A stretch of DNA of 64,000 nt. Source: Kineococcus xinjiangensis (GTDB lineage Bacteria; Actinomycetota; Actinomycetes; Actinomycetales; Kineococcaceae). The position numbers and the translations under genes were made by a program. Below are positions 41,676 to 50,484 of this stretch, one piece after another (position 1 is the first letter of the stretch; every line of letters begins with the position of its first letter). The notes beneath the pieces are model-generated. The model saw only the letters and a program-made list of their open reading frames with translations. It made no database searches and was not told where the DNA came from. Where the stretch lies: contig NZ_PTJD01000003.1 of the NCBI RefSeq assembly GCF_002934625.1, positions 310,001 through 374,000 on the forward strand. The letters are read 5' to 3'.

Positions 41676-42116
41676 ATGAGCCGGCTCCGGGTGGATGCGA
41701 AGCCGTCCGCCGTCCCCACCGCCCGGCACTGGGTCGTCGACACGTGCACCTCCTCCTCCGCGGAGGTGGACTTCGGGATCCTCGAGCTCCTCACCACCGA
41801 GGTCGTCGCCAACGCCGTCCTGCACGGCAGCGGCCCGGTCTGCATCGACCTCACGTGCGACAACGGGTGCGTCCGCGTCGCCGTCGCGGACGCGAACCCC
41901 CGACCGCCGGTCGTCAAGCACGTGGGCACCGGCGCCACCGGCGGGCGCGGCATGGCCCTCGTCGACGCGCTGGCCGACCGGTGGGGCTCCAGTTCGTCCC
42001 CCGGCAACGGCAAGACCGTCTGGTTCGAGCTCGAGGCCAACGGCTGCCAGGACGCCCTGCGGGTCGACGGCCACGAGGACACCTCGTCGGCCGACGGCCG
42101 CGAGGACGCGTCGTAG
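41676..42116 (+). CDS. Anti-sigma-factor-type ATP-binding protein (HATPase_c, RsbW-like)
   Basis: 146 residues. Its single GHKL ATPase domain shows the N-box LTTEVVANAVLHG, the G1 Asp in VAVADANPRPP, and the G2 GGRGMALVDALADRWG. Proteins of this size act as serine kinases and sigma-binding switches in partner-switching systems. The divergent multi-sensor PP2C suggests it is the opposing kinase; no anti-anti-sigma gene is adjacent. ATG 41676 is preceded by CCGAAGGG. The C-terminus has a repeated acidic tail (DGHEDTSSADGREDAS). Confidence 0.82.
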   Translation: MSRLRVDAKPSAVPTARHWVVDTCTSSSAEVDFGILELLTTEVVANAVLHGSGPVCIDLTCDNGCVRVAVADANPRPPVVKHVGTGATGGRGMALVDALADRWGSSSSPGNGKTVWFELEANGCQDALRVDGHEDTSSADGREDAS

Positions 42117-42147
42117 GGCGCTGCCCGCGACGACCGCAGCAGCCCGT

Positions 42148-42825
42148 TCAGCCGCGCCGCTCCTCCCGCAGCGGCTTCACCGCCGGGGGCACCGCCTCCC
42201 CGACCACCTCGGGGAACTCGCAGGTGAACGTCCCGGCGTACCCCGCCAGCGGCCCGAACCGGCGGTTGGTCACCCGCACGTCGATCGTGTAGCAGCCCCG
42301 GACCTCGTCGTAGCCCTCCCGCAGCAGCGCCGTCCCCGACAGCAGCAGCGGGAAGTCGAAGCTCACCGGTCCCTCGTGGAAGCGCTGCGCCCCCGAGCGG
42401 ATCTGCAGGCTGCCGTCGGGCAGCACGGACGGCTCGAGGTCCACCGCGAGGTGCTGGTGGGTGCCCAGGTAGTCGACGATGCGCCCCGGGCCGCCGTGCA
42501 CCAGCGTCGCGTCGAAGCGGCGCCGCCGCCCGGGGGCGATCTCGAAGGTGCGCACGACGGTCACCGTCTCGCGGCCGAAGGAGTCGACGTAGGCGTAGTT
42601 CTCCACCGTGAAGGGCACGCCGGTGCCGCTGTCCGGCACCAGGATGTTGCGCCACGCGCCGAGGTGCAGGAACGGCAGCGTCCACGCCGGGCCGTGCCAG
42701 ACGCGGTCCATCACGCCCCGGCCCACGCAGGAGTAGCCGGCCGCCGTGGACACCCCGAAACGGCGGCGCAGCATCGGGTGCAGCCGCTGCGCCTCCTCGC
42801 CCAGGGCGTCGAGGACGACGCTCAC
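42148..42825 (-). CDS. DUF4166 domain protein
   Basis: 225 residues. The sequence RLHPMLRRRFGVS near the start, the repeated beta strands PFLHLGAWRNILVPDSG and PFTVENYAYVDSFGRETVTVVRTF, and a C-terminal YDEVRGCYTIDVRVTNRRFGPLAGYAGTF-type region (positions about 180-210) match the DUF4166 family, which lacks a known function. No signal or membrane segment is seen. It starts at GTG 42825, overlapping the upstream SRPBCC gene by four bases, so the two are coupled. Confidence 0.8.
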   Translation of the reverse strand: MSVVLDALGEEAQRLHPMLRRRFGVSTAAGYSCVGRGVMDRVWHGPAWTLPFLHLGAWRNILVPDSGTGVPFTVENYAYVDSFGRETVTVVRTFEIAPGRRRRFDATLVHGGPGRIVDYLGTHQHLAVDLEPSVLPDGSLQIRSGAQRFHEGPVSFDFPLLLSGTALLREGYDEVRGCYTIDVRVTNRRFGPLAGYAGTFTCEFPEVVGEAVPPAVKPLREERRG

Positions 42826-43616
42826 GCCGGCCCGCCCGCGCGCCCGCCGCCCGCGGGGGCCGGTGCCGGCTCCGGCAGCCCGGCCAGCGACGCGGGCGCC
42901 CGCCCCGCCCGCGGGTCCGGCGGGCGGCGCAGGCAGCGGCGCCCCGACGGCACCGACGGCGGCACCGGAGCCAGCAGCGCCAGTCCCGCCACCCCCACGG
43001 CGGCCCACGACGAGCGCCGGGCCAGCGCCGCGGCACCGGCGACCCCCAGCGCGCGCAGCGCCGTCCACGCCAGCGCCCGGTCGCGGGCCAGCGCCGGGTC
43101 GAGCCCCTCGTCCACCCACAGCCGCAGCCGGTCGAAGCTCCACGCCGTCGCCCAGCCCACCGCCGGACGCGTCAGCCACGGGTCCAGCAGCGCCCCGACC
43201 CGGCCCCAGCCCGGCTCGTAGTCGTAGCCGGTGAGGAACCGCATCCGGCCGTCGCCCACCGGCACGTACCGCCAGTACCCCGACCCCTCGCCCAGCGGCG
43301 AGAGGCGGTCGTCGGTGCGGAAGCGCAGCGCCGACGTCCCGCGGCCGGAGCCGTCGCGGCGGTGGCCGACCGAGGTGCCCGTGCCCGTGACGGTGCGCAG
43401 CGGCAGCCGCGGGAACGGCAGCGCCAGGGCGTAGGTGAAGTGCCGGTTGCCCCGCCCGTCCACCGACGTCGGGGTGATGGAGGAGAAGCGCAGGTCCCAG
43501 CGCGGGTGGACCTGCGGGTCCTGCGTCAGGAACCACAGCCGCTCCGCGTCGGCCGGGCCCGCGCAGCGCACGGAGGTCTCCACGTACACGGGGGCACGGC
43601 CCGCGGCGGTTCGCAC
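42822..43616 (-). CDS. SRPBCC-like ligand-binding protein with C-terminal hydrophobic region
   Basis: 264 residues. Residues about 10-165 have the START/SRPBCC-like pattern (YVETSVRCAGPADAERLWFL, GSGYWRYVPVGDGRMRFLTG). The C-terminal third holds hydrophobic stretches (AVGVAGLALLAP) and a Pro-rich end, suggesting membrane contact. The ligand is unknown. GTG 43616 is chosen because the conserved domain starts shortly after and CGGTTCCCGG precedes it; longer readings lack domain content. First gene of a pair with DUF4166. Confidence 0.65.
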   Translation of the reverse strand: MRTAAGRAPVYVETSVRCAGPADAERLWFLTQDPQVHPRWDLRFSSITPTSVDGRGNRHFTYALALPFPRLPLRTVTGTGTSVGHRRDGSGRGTSALRFRTDDRLSPLGEGSGYWRYVPVGDGRMRFLTGYDYEPGWGRVGALLDPWLTRPAVGWATAWSFDRLRLWVDEGLDPALARDRALAWTALRALGVAGAAALARRSSWAAVGVAGLALLAPVPPSVPSGRRCLRRPPDPRAGRAPASLAGLPEPAPAPAGGGRAGGPA

Positions 43617-43796
43617 CCGGGAACCGTACCGGCGCGACGAGCCGCGAGGTTGCGATCCGATCACATCTGCGGCCCCCTGGCGGGCTCCGCTGGACCGCGC
43701 CACTCAGCGTGACAGGGTGACGACCTGAGGCATCGAGCAGGCGGCGCGCCGAGCCGTGGCAGCGTCGGACACGAGTGCGTCGAACAGGGGAGCCCC

Positions 43797-45335
43797 ATGC
43801 GTGCACTACCCGCCATCGCAGCCCTGACGGCCGCGGCCCTCGGACTCGCCGGGTGCGGCGCCGGGGAGGGCGTCGACACCGGCCAGGGCTCGGGAGGTTC
43901 TCCCGGAGAGGGCGGCGGCGCCCTCGTCGCAGCCATCAGCGCCCAGCCCGACCAGCTCGACCCGCACAAGACCACCGCCTACGCCAGCTTCCAGGTGCTG
44001 GAGAACGTCTACGACACCCTCACCGTCCCCTCCGCCGAGGACCAGACGATGCAGCCGAGCCTGGCGGAGTCCTGGGAGACCAGCGACGACGGCCTGACCT
44101 GGACGTTCACCCTGCGCGAGGGGGTGGAGTTCCACGACGGCTCCGAGCTCGACGCCGCCGACGTCGTGTACTCCTTCAACCGCATCATCGACGAGGAGCT
44201 CGCGAACTCCTACCGGTTCACCTCCGTGGCCGACATCACCGCGAAGGACGACCGCACCGTCGTCTTCCAGCTGAAGGAGCCCATGCCGAACCTGCTGTCG
44301 CAGGTCGGGGAGTTCAAGGGCATGGCGATCCTGCCCGAGGGGGCCGCCGAGGAGCACGACCTGGCGACCGAGGCCGTCGGCACCGGCCCCTTCACCCTCC
44401 AGGGCAGCACGGCGAGCGCTGTGGAGCTGAAGGCCTTCGAGGACCACTGGGGCGGCGAGCCCACCGTTCCCGCCGTCGAGTTCCGCTTCGTCTCCGAGCC
44501 CACCGCCGCGCTGACCGCCCTGCGGAGCGGGCAGGTGCACTGGACGGACAACGTGCCGGCGCAGCAGATCGAGGCTCTCGCCTCCGACGACTCCGTCGAG
44601 CTCGGGCAGACGCCCAGCGTCGACTACTGGTACATGGCGATGAACCTCGAGAAGCCGCCGTTCGACAAGCGCGAGGTCCGCCGCGCCATCGCCACCGCCA
44701 TCGACCGCGAGGCGGTGACGCAGGCGGCCAAGTTCGACGCCGCCCGCCCGAACCAGACGGCGATCCCCGAGGGCAGCTTCTGGCACACCGACTACGAGCC
44801 CTTCGAGCCCGACATCGCGGCCGCGAAGAAGATGCTCGCCGACGCCGGGGTGAGCACCCCGCTGCGGATGGGGCTCATGGTCACCTCCGAGTACCCCGAG
44901 ACCGTCACCGCCGCGCAGGTCATCGCCAGCCAGCTGGAACCCCTCGGGATCACCGTGGACATCCAGACGGAGGAGTTCGCCACCTGGCTCGCGCGGCAGG
45001 GCGAGGGCGACTTCGACGCCTTCCTCCTCGGCTGGGTGGGCAACGTCGACCCGTACGGCTTCTACCACTCCCAGCACCGCACGGGGGCATCGAACAACTA
45101 CCAGGGCTACTCCAACCCCGTCACCGACGAGCTCCTGGACGGCGCCGCCGTGGAGCGCGACCAGGACGCCCGCAAGAAGCTCTACGACGAGGCCGCCAAG
45201 ACCATCGTCGACGACGTCTCCTACCTCTACCTCTACAACCCCGACGTCGTGCAGGCGTGGAAGCCGGGCCTGCAGGGGTACACCATCCGCGCCGACAAGG
45301 CGGTGAACTTCGAGAACGTCGAGCTCCCGGAGTGA
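43797..45335 (+). CDS. ABC transporter substrate-binding lipoprotein (family 5, peptide/nickel type)
   Basis: 512 residues. A lipoprotein signal with lipobox LAGC (Cys at about 19) precedes a Gly-rich linker. The SBP_bac_5 domain has ISAQPDQLDPHKTT, LAESWETSDDGLTWTFTLREG (positions 82-102), VEFHDGSELDAADVVYSFNR and AMNLEKPPFDKREVRRAIATAIDREAV-like segments. It is anchored outside the membrane and delivers peptides or similar solutes to the importer encoded next. GGGGAG lies 4 bases before the ATG. First of five overlapping genes. Confidence 0.92.
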   Translation: MRALPAIAALTAAALGLAGCGAGEGVDTGQGSGGSPGEGGGALVAAISAQPDQLDPHKTTAYASFQVLENVYDTLTVPSAEDQTMQPSLAESWETSDDGLTWTFTLREGVEFHDGSELDAADVVYSFNRIIDEELANSYRFTSVADITAKDDRTVVFQLKEPMPNLLSQVGEFKGMAILPEGAAEEHDLATEAVGTGPFTLQGSTASAVELKAFEDHWGGEPTVPAVEFRFVSEPTAALTALRSGQVHWTDNVPAQQIEALASDDSVELGQTPSVDYWYMAMNLEKPPFDKREVRRAIATAIDREAVTQAAKFDAARPNQTAIPEGSFWHTDYEPFEPDIAAAKKMLADAGVSTPLRMGLMVTSEYPETVTAAQVIASQLEPLGITVDIQTEEFATWLARQGEGDFDAFLLGWVGNVDPYGFYHSQHRTGASNNYQGYSNPVTDELLDGAAVERDQDARKKLYDEAAKTIVDDVSYLYLYNPDVVQAWKPGLQGYTIRADKAVNFENVELPE

Positions 45336-46273
45336 GCGGCTACCTCCTGCGGCGCGCGGGGCAGTCGGCCGTCGTCCTCCTGGGGGTGGCGATCGCGGTC
45401 TTCGCGCTCATGCACCTCGTCCCGGGCGACCCGGTCCGCCTGGCGCTCGGCACCCGCTTCGACCAGGCCGCCTACGACGCCCTGCGCGAACGCGCCGGCC
45501 TCGACGAGCCCCTGCCGGTCCAGTTCCTCGGCTGGATCGGCTCGGCGGTCACCGGCGACCTGGGGGTGAGCTTCCGCAGCGGTGAGCCGGTGACGATGCT
45601 CATCGTCGAACGGCTGCCCGCGACCGTGTCCCTGGCGGCCGCGTCGATCCTGGTGGCACTGCTCATCGCCGTGCCGCTGGGAACCCTGTCCGCGCTGCGG
45701 CCCCGCTCGTTCGTGGACTCCGCCGGCACCGTCGTCAGCCAGGTCGGCATCTCCGTGCCGGAGTTCTGGATGGGCATCCTGCTCATCCTGCTGTTCGCCG
45801 GCGTCCTCGACTGGTTCCCGCCCGGGGGCTACGTGCCGCTGTCGGAGGACCCGGTGGGCTGGCTGCGCAGCCTCGTGCTGCCGGCGCTGACGACCGGGCT
45901 GGTCTCCGGCAGCGTGCTGACCAGGTTCACCCGCTCCAGCGTCCTGGAGGCGCTGGGCGCCGACCACGTCCGCACCGCCCGCGCCAAGGGGCTGCCCGCA
46001 CGCGCCGTGCTGCGCTGGCACGTGCTGCGCAACGCCCTGCTGCCGCTCGTCACCGTCACGGGCGTGCAGTTGGCCTACCTGCTCTCGGGCGTGGTGGTCG
46101 TGGAGATCGTCTTCGCCTGGCCGGGTCTGGGGCTGCTCGCGCTGCAGGCCGTGCAGGACCGGGACTACCCCGTCCTGCAGGGCGCGGTGCTGCTCTTCGC
46201 GTTCGTGTTCCTGCTGCTCAACCTCGTCGTGGACCTGCTGTACTCCCGCCTCGACCCGCGGATCAGCGCGTGA
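45332..46273 (+). CDS. ABC transporter permease, DppB type
   Basis: 313 residues with six membrane helices. The N-terminus YLLRRAGQSAVVLLGVAIAVF, then LVPGDPVRLALG, and the EAA-type loop RTARAKGLPARAVLRWHVLRN match DppB/OppB permeases. It forms the channel with the next gene's product. GTG 45332 overlaps the previous stop by four bases. Confidence 0.92.
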   Translation: MSGYLLRRAGQSAVVLLGVAIAVFALMHLVPGDPVRLALGTRFDQAAYDALRERAGLDEPLPVQFLGWIGSAVTGDLGVSFRSGEPVTMLIVERLPATVSLAAASILVALLIAVPLGTLSALRPRSFVDSAGTVVSQVGISVPEFWMGILLILLFAGVLDWFPPGGYVPLSEDPVGWLRSLVLPALTTGLVSGSVLTRFTRSSVLEALGADHVRTARAKGLPARAVLRWHVLRNALLPLVTVTGVQLAYLLSGVVVVEIVFAWPGLGLLALQAVQDRDYPVLQGAVLLFAFVFLLLNLVVDLLYSRLDPRISA

Positions 46274-47231
46274 GCGCCGCGGCGGACGCACCCGCGCGGG
46301 GGCGGGCCCTCACCGCGGAGGTGCCGCGTTGGCGGGTCACCCTCGGCCTGCTCGCCCGCACCCCCACCGCGGCGGCGGCCGCCCTCGTGCTGCTCACGGT
46401 GGTGCTGGTCGCCCTGTTCGACGACCAGCTCGCGCCCGCGGGGCCGAACGACGTCGACGTGCAGGCGCGGCTGCAGGGGCCGAGCGCCGAGCACCCCTTC
46501 GGCACCGATGACCTCGGCCGCGACGTCCTGTCCCGCGTTCTCCTCGGCGCGCAGGTGTCGCTGCGGGTGGGGCTCGTCGCCGTGGGCATCTCGCTCGTGG
46601 TGGGCACCCTCGTCGGCACCCTGGCCGGTTTCTACGGCCGCTGGGTGGACTCGCTGCTGATGCGGCTGATGGACGTGCTGTTCGCGTTCCCGGCGCTGCT
46701 GCTGGCGATCGCCGTCCTCGCCGTCCTCGGCCCCGGCGCCACCAACGCGATGATCGCCATCGGCATCACGTACACCCCCGTGTTCGCCCGCGTGTCCCGC
46801 GCGGCGGTCCTCGGCGTGCGGGAGCAGGTCTACGTGCGCGCCTCCCGCTCGGTGGGGGCCTCGGACGCGCGGCTGCTGCTGCGCCACGTCCTGCCGAACG
46901 CGGCGCCCCCGATCCTCGTGCAGACGTCGGTGAGCCTGGCGTTCGCGGTGCTGGCGGAGGCCGCGCTGTCGTTCGCGGGCCTGGGCATCCAGCCGCCGGC
47001 CCCGTCGTGGGGCGGGATGCTCGCCTCCGGTCGCGGCTTCCTCGAGCAGGCGTGGTGGATGGCGGTGTTCCCCGGGCTGGCCATCTTCCTGCTGGTGCTG
47101 TCGTTCAACCTCCTCGGCGACGGGCTGCGCGACGTGCTCGACCCGCAGCAGCGCAGCGCGATGGAGGCGGGCAGACGGCGGATCCGCTCCCGTGGCAAGG
47201 CGGAGGCCGCTGCGGACGCGAGGGGGGCGGC

Positions 47232-47235
<4 letters not shown>
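46270..47235 (+). CDS. ABC transporter permease, DppC type
   Basis: 321 residues with an N-terminal cytosolic stretch and six helices. It has [20 protein letters not shown] (the DppC/OppC signature), the EAA loop [21 protein letters not shown], and [14 protein letters not shown]. It pairs with the DppB-type permease. The four-base GTGA overlap continues the coupling. Confidence 0.92.
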
Positions 47236-48298
<1,063 letters not shown>

Positions 48299-48302
<4 letters not shown>

Positions 48303-49348
48303 CCATCGAGAACGGCGGCGGGGACGTGCTCGTCTCCGCCCGGGGCCTGAAGGTCCACTTCCCCGTCCGCTCCAAGGGACTGCGACGCAGGCAGGTGGGT
48401 GCGGTGCGTGCCGTGGACGGGGTCGACCTCGACATCCGCCGCGGGGAGACCCTCGGCCTGGTGGGGGAGTCCGGCTGCGGCAAGTCCACCCTCGGCAACG
48501 CCCTGCTGCGGCTGGTGGAACCCACCGCCGGCACCGTCACCTTCGACGGGACGGACGTCACCGCCCTGGACCGGCGGGGGCTGCGCTCGCTGCGCCGGCG
48601 CGCGGTCATGGTGTTCCAGGACCCCTACGCCTCCCTCGACCCGCGCATCCCGGTGGGCCGCACGGTGGCCGAACCGCTGGAGGTGCACGGCCTGCACCCG
48701 GGCGCCCAGGCCCGGGCCGCCCGCGTCGCGGAACTGCTGGAGCTCGTCGGGCTGGACCCCGGCGTGGCCGGCCGCTACCCGCACGAGTTCTCCGGCGGGC
48801 AGCGCCAGCGCATCGGCATCGCCCGCGCCCTGGCGGGTGAACCCGACTTCGTGGTCTGCGACGAGGCCATCGCCTCCCTCGACGTCAGCGTGCAGGCGCA
48901 GGTGCTGAACCTGTTGCGCCGCCTGCAGCGGCAGCTGGGGCTGACGTACCTGTTCGTCTCCCACGACCTCGCCGCCGTCCGGCACGTCTCCGACCGCATC
49001 GCCGTCATGTACCTGGGCAGCGTCGTGGAGGTCGGCACCGCCGCGCAGGTCGCCGGCCGGCCCAGGCACCCGTACACGCGGGCCCTGCTGTCGGCGGTGC
49101 CGGTCCCCTCGCCCGGCGCCGAGCGCGGCCGCGAGCGGATCGTGCTGCGCGGCGACGTGCCCTCCGCGGCGGCCGTGCCGTCGGGCTGCCGCTTCCGCAC
49201 CCGCTGCCCCGACGTGTTCGAGCCGTGCCCGGTCGTGGCGCCGGCGCTGGCCGACCGGGGCGACGGGCAGCTCGCGGCCTGCCACCTGCACGGGGTGGTG
49301 GGGGAGCGGGTCCCGGCCGACGTCGCCGAGGCCGGGCGCCTTCCGTAG
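48299..49348 (+). CDS. ABC transporter ATP-binding protein, DppF type
   Basis: 349 residues. It has Walker [10 protein letters not shown]-loop [11 protein letters not shown], signature FSGGQRQR and Walker [12 protein letters not shown]; the usual Pro-Thr/Ser pair after DE is Ala-Ile, a small variation. The C-terminal extension has [15 protein letters not shown]. It is last of the operon and forms a heterodimer with the DppD-type ATPase. GTG 48299 overlaps the previous stop by four bases. Confidence 0.92.
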
Positions 49349-49445
49349 GGGGCGCGGCCGTGCCGGTGGCGGGACCGTCGGCACGACCGCGGCGTCGCCG
49401 AAGCGTCCGTCCGTCGACCGGTGTCCGACCAGCGGGGAGGCTGAC

Positions 49446-49943
49446 GTGGTCCACGTGGTGTTGCGGCCGATCGAGGACTCCGACCTCGACGCGCTGTTCG
49501 AGCAGATGCGGGATCCCGAGTCGGTGCGGATGGCTGCGTTCACCGTCCGGGATCCCGGCGACCGCGCCGCGTTCGACGCCCACATGGCGAGAGTGCGGAC
49601 GTCGCCCGGGGTGACCGCCCGCGCCGTCACCGCCGACGGACGGCTCGTCGGCAGCATCGCCGCCTTCGTGGTCGACGGGGACACCGAGGTCACGTACTGG
49701 ATCGACAGGTCCTGCTGGGGCCGCGGCATCGCCGGCCGGGCGCTCGAGCTGCTCCTGGAGGCGGTCCGCGTCCGGCCCGTGTTCGCCCGGGTCGCGAGCG
49801 ACAACGCTGCCTCGCTCGCGGTGCTGCGGAGAGCGGGCTTCGCGATCACGGGGACGGAGGTGTCCCACGCCAACGGCCGGGGAGCGGAGATCGAGGAGAC
49901 GATCCTGCGCCTCGACGAATCCGCGGGGACGGCGCACTCCTGA
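49446..49943 (+). CDS. GNAT family N-acetyltransferase
   Basis: 165 residues. VLRPIEDSDLDALFEQMRDPE, WIDRSCWGRGIAGRALELLL (acetyl-CoA pyrophosphate loop, R/G-x-x-G-x-A type) and ARVASDNAASLAVLRRAGF with a RimJ/RimL-like end indicate an acyl-CoA N-acyltransferase acting on a protein or small-molecule amine. It starts at GTG 49446, with GGGGAGG upstream. The Y-RNA region begins about 60 bases after it; a functional link is not shown. Confidence 0.85.
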   Translation: MVHVVLRPIEDSDLDALFEQMRDPESVRMAAFTVRDPGDRAAFDAHMARVRTSPGVTARAVTADGRLVGSIAAFVVDGDTEVTYWIDRSCWGRGIAGRALELLLEAVRVRPVFARVASDNAASLAVLRRAGFAITGTEVSHANGRGAEIEETILRLDESAGTAHS

Positions 49944-50004
49944 TCGGGGCCCAGCGGAAACTCGATTGCCCGGCGACGGTCCGCGCTGCCACAGTTCGCT
50001 CCTG

Positions 50005-50078
50005 CGACGCGGTGCGAAGGCCCGGGTTACTTCCCTGTCGAGGAAACACCCACCCGGGCCGGCTGGTCCTCGCGTCGT
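50005..50078 (+). ncRNA. Third Y-RNA-like hairpin RNA, without tRNA module
   Basis: The inner helix is nine perfect pairs (50019-50027 with 50052-50060), followed by TACTTCC and a TTCC/GGAA top stem around CTGTCGA. Outside, CGACGCG (50005-50011) can pair with CGCGTCG (50071-50077). Two motifs link it to the two RNAs downstream. GGTGCGAAGG at 50011-50020 compares with GATGCGCAGG. GGGTTACTTCC at 50024-50034 compares with GGGATACTTCC and GGGTTACTCC. Its 3' outer strand is also the first bases of the next RNA's closing helix, so the two foldings exclude each other. A decayed copy or a regulatory leader is possible. Confidence 0.45.
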
Positions 50079-50223
50079 CTGCGGGCTGCTCGATGCGCAG
50101 TCGCGGGATACTTCCTGGTCCTCGCGGGTTCGAATCCCGCCGGGCGCTCCCGTGCGCCCGGTAGCGCACCTCGGTGCGCGGTTCCCGTGGCGAGGGGTTC
50201 TCGAGCAGTTCGCAGACGACGCG
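50071..50223 (+). ncRNA. Y RNA (YrlA-like) with circularly permuted tRNA module, copy A
   Basis: The closing helix pairs 50071-50093 with 50201-50223: 23 continuous pairs including two G-T. An internal loop with CGATGCGCAG on the 5' strand follows, then TCG/CGA and CGGGA/TCCCG, then ATACTTCC. The head is a permuted tRNA: T-arm GCGGG-TTCGAAT-CCCGC (50124-50140), acceptor hairpin CGGGCGC/GCGCCCG (50141-50147 with 50154-50160, loop TCCCGT), then TA and D-arm GCGC-ACCTCGGT-GCGC (50164-50179). Stem plus acceptor total 12 pairs, as in tRNA. This order matches that reported for bacterial YrlA RNAs, and the rsr gene follows. Exact RNA ends are not known. Confidence 0.85.
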
Positions 50224-50240
50224 GTTTCCGGTGCACACCA

Positions 50241-50412
50241 CCGCGCCGGATGGTGCCGCACCGATGCGCAGGCGGGGGTTACTCCTTCCTCATACGTGTG
50301 TCGCTGGTTCGAGTCCAGCCCGGAGGGACCGGTTCCCCCCGGTAGCTCAGTCGGCAGAGCAACGTGCAGCCCCCCGCCGCCCCGGTCGACGGTACGGCTC
50401 CATCCGGCGCGG
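50241..50412 (+). ncRNA. Y RNA (YrlA-like) with circularly permuted tRNA module, copy B
   Basis: The closing helix has 13 perfect pairs (50241-50253 with 50400-50412), then GCCG/CGGC and ACCG/CGGT, an internal loop holding CCGATGCGCA, and the 8-bp helix GGCGGGGG/CCCCCGCC (50271-50278 with 50371-50378). After TTACTCC and ACGT/ACGT comes the permuted tRNA. The T-arm is GCTGG-TTCGAGT-CCAGC (50303-50319). The acceptor hairpin is 50320-50327 with 50335-50342, with one A-C mismatch. Then come TA and the textbook D-arm GCTC-AGTCGGCA-GAGC (50345-50360). It shares the internal-loop sequence with copy A although the helices differ, as expected for a bound motif. It ends 72 bases before rsr. Confidence 0.85.
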
Positions 50413-50484
50413 CAGCGCCGTGGCCGACACGACGTCCGGGGCACCGTGCCCCGGAGGATCCGGAAGGAGCACCAGGAGACGACC

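Noticed and set aside
50124-50179. An ordinary tRNA gene because of GGTTCGAATCC
   Set aside because: The T-arm comes before the acceptor and D-arm and there is no anticodon arm; the order is that of a permuted Y-RNA module.
50303-50360. An ordinary tRNA gene because of GGTAGCTCAGTCGGCAGAGC
   Set aside because: The D-arm follows the T-arm and acceptor hairpin, with no anticodon; also a permuted module.
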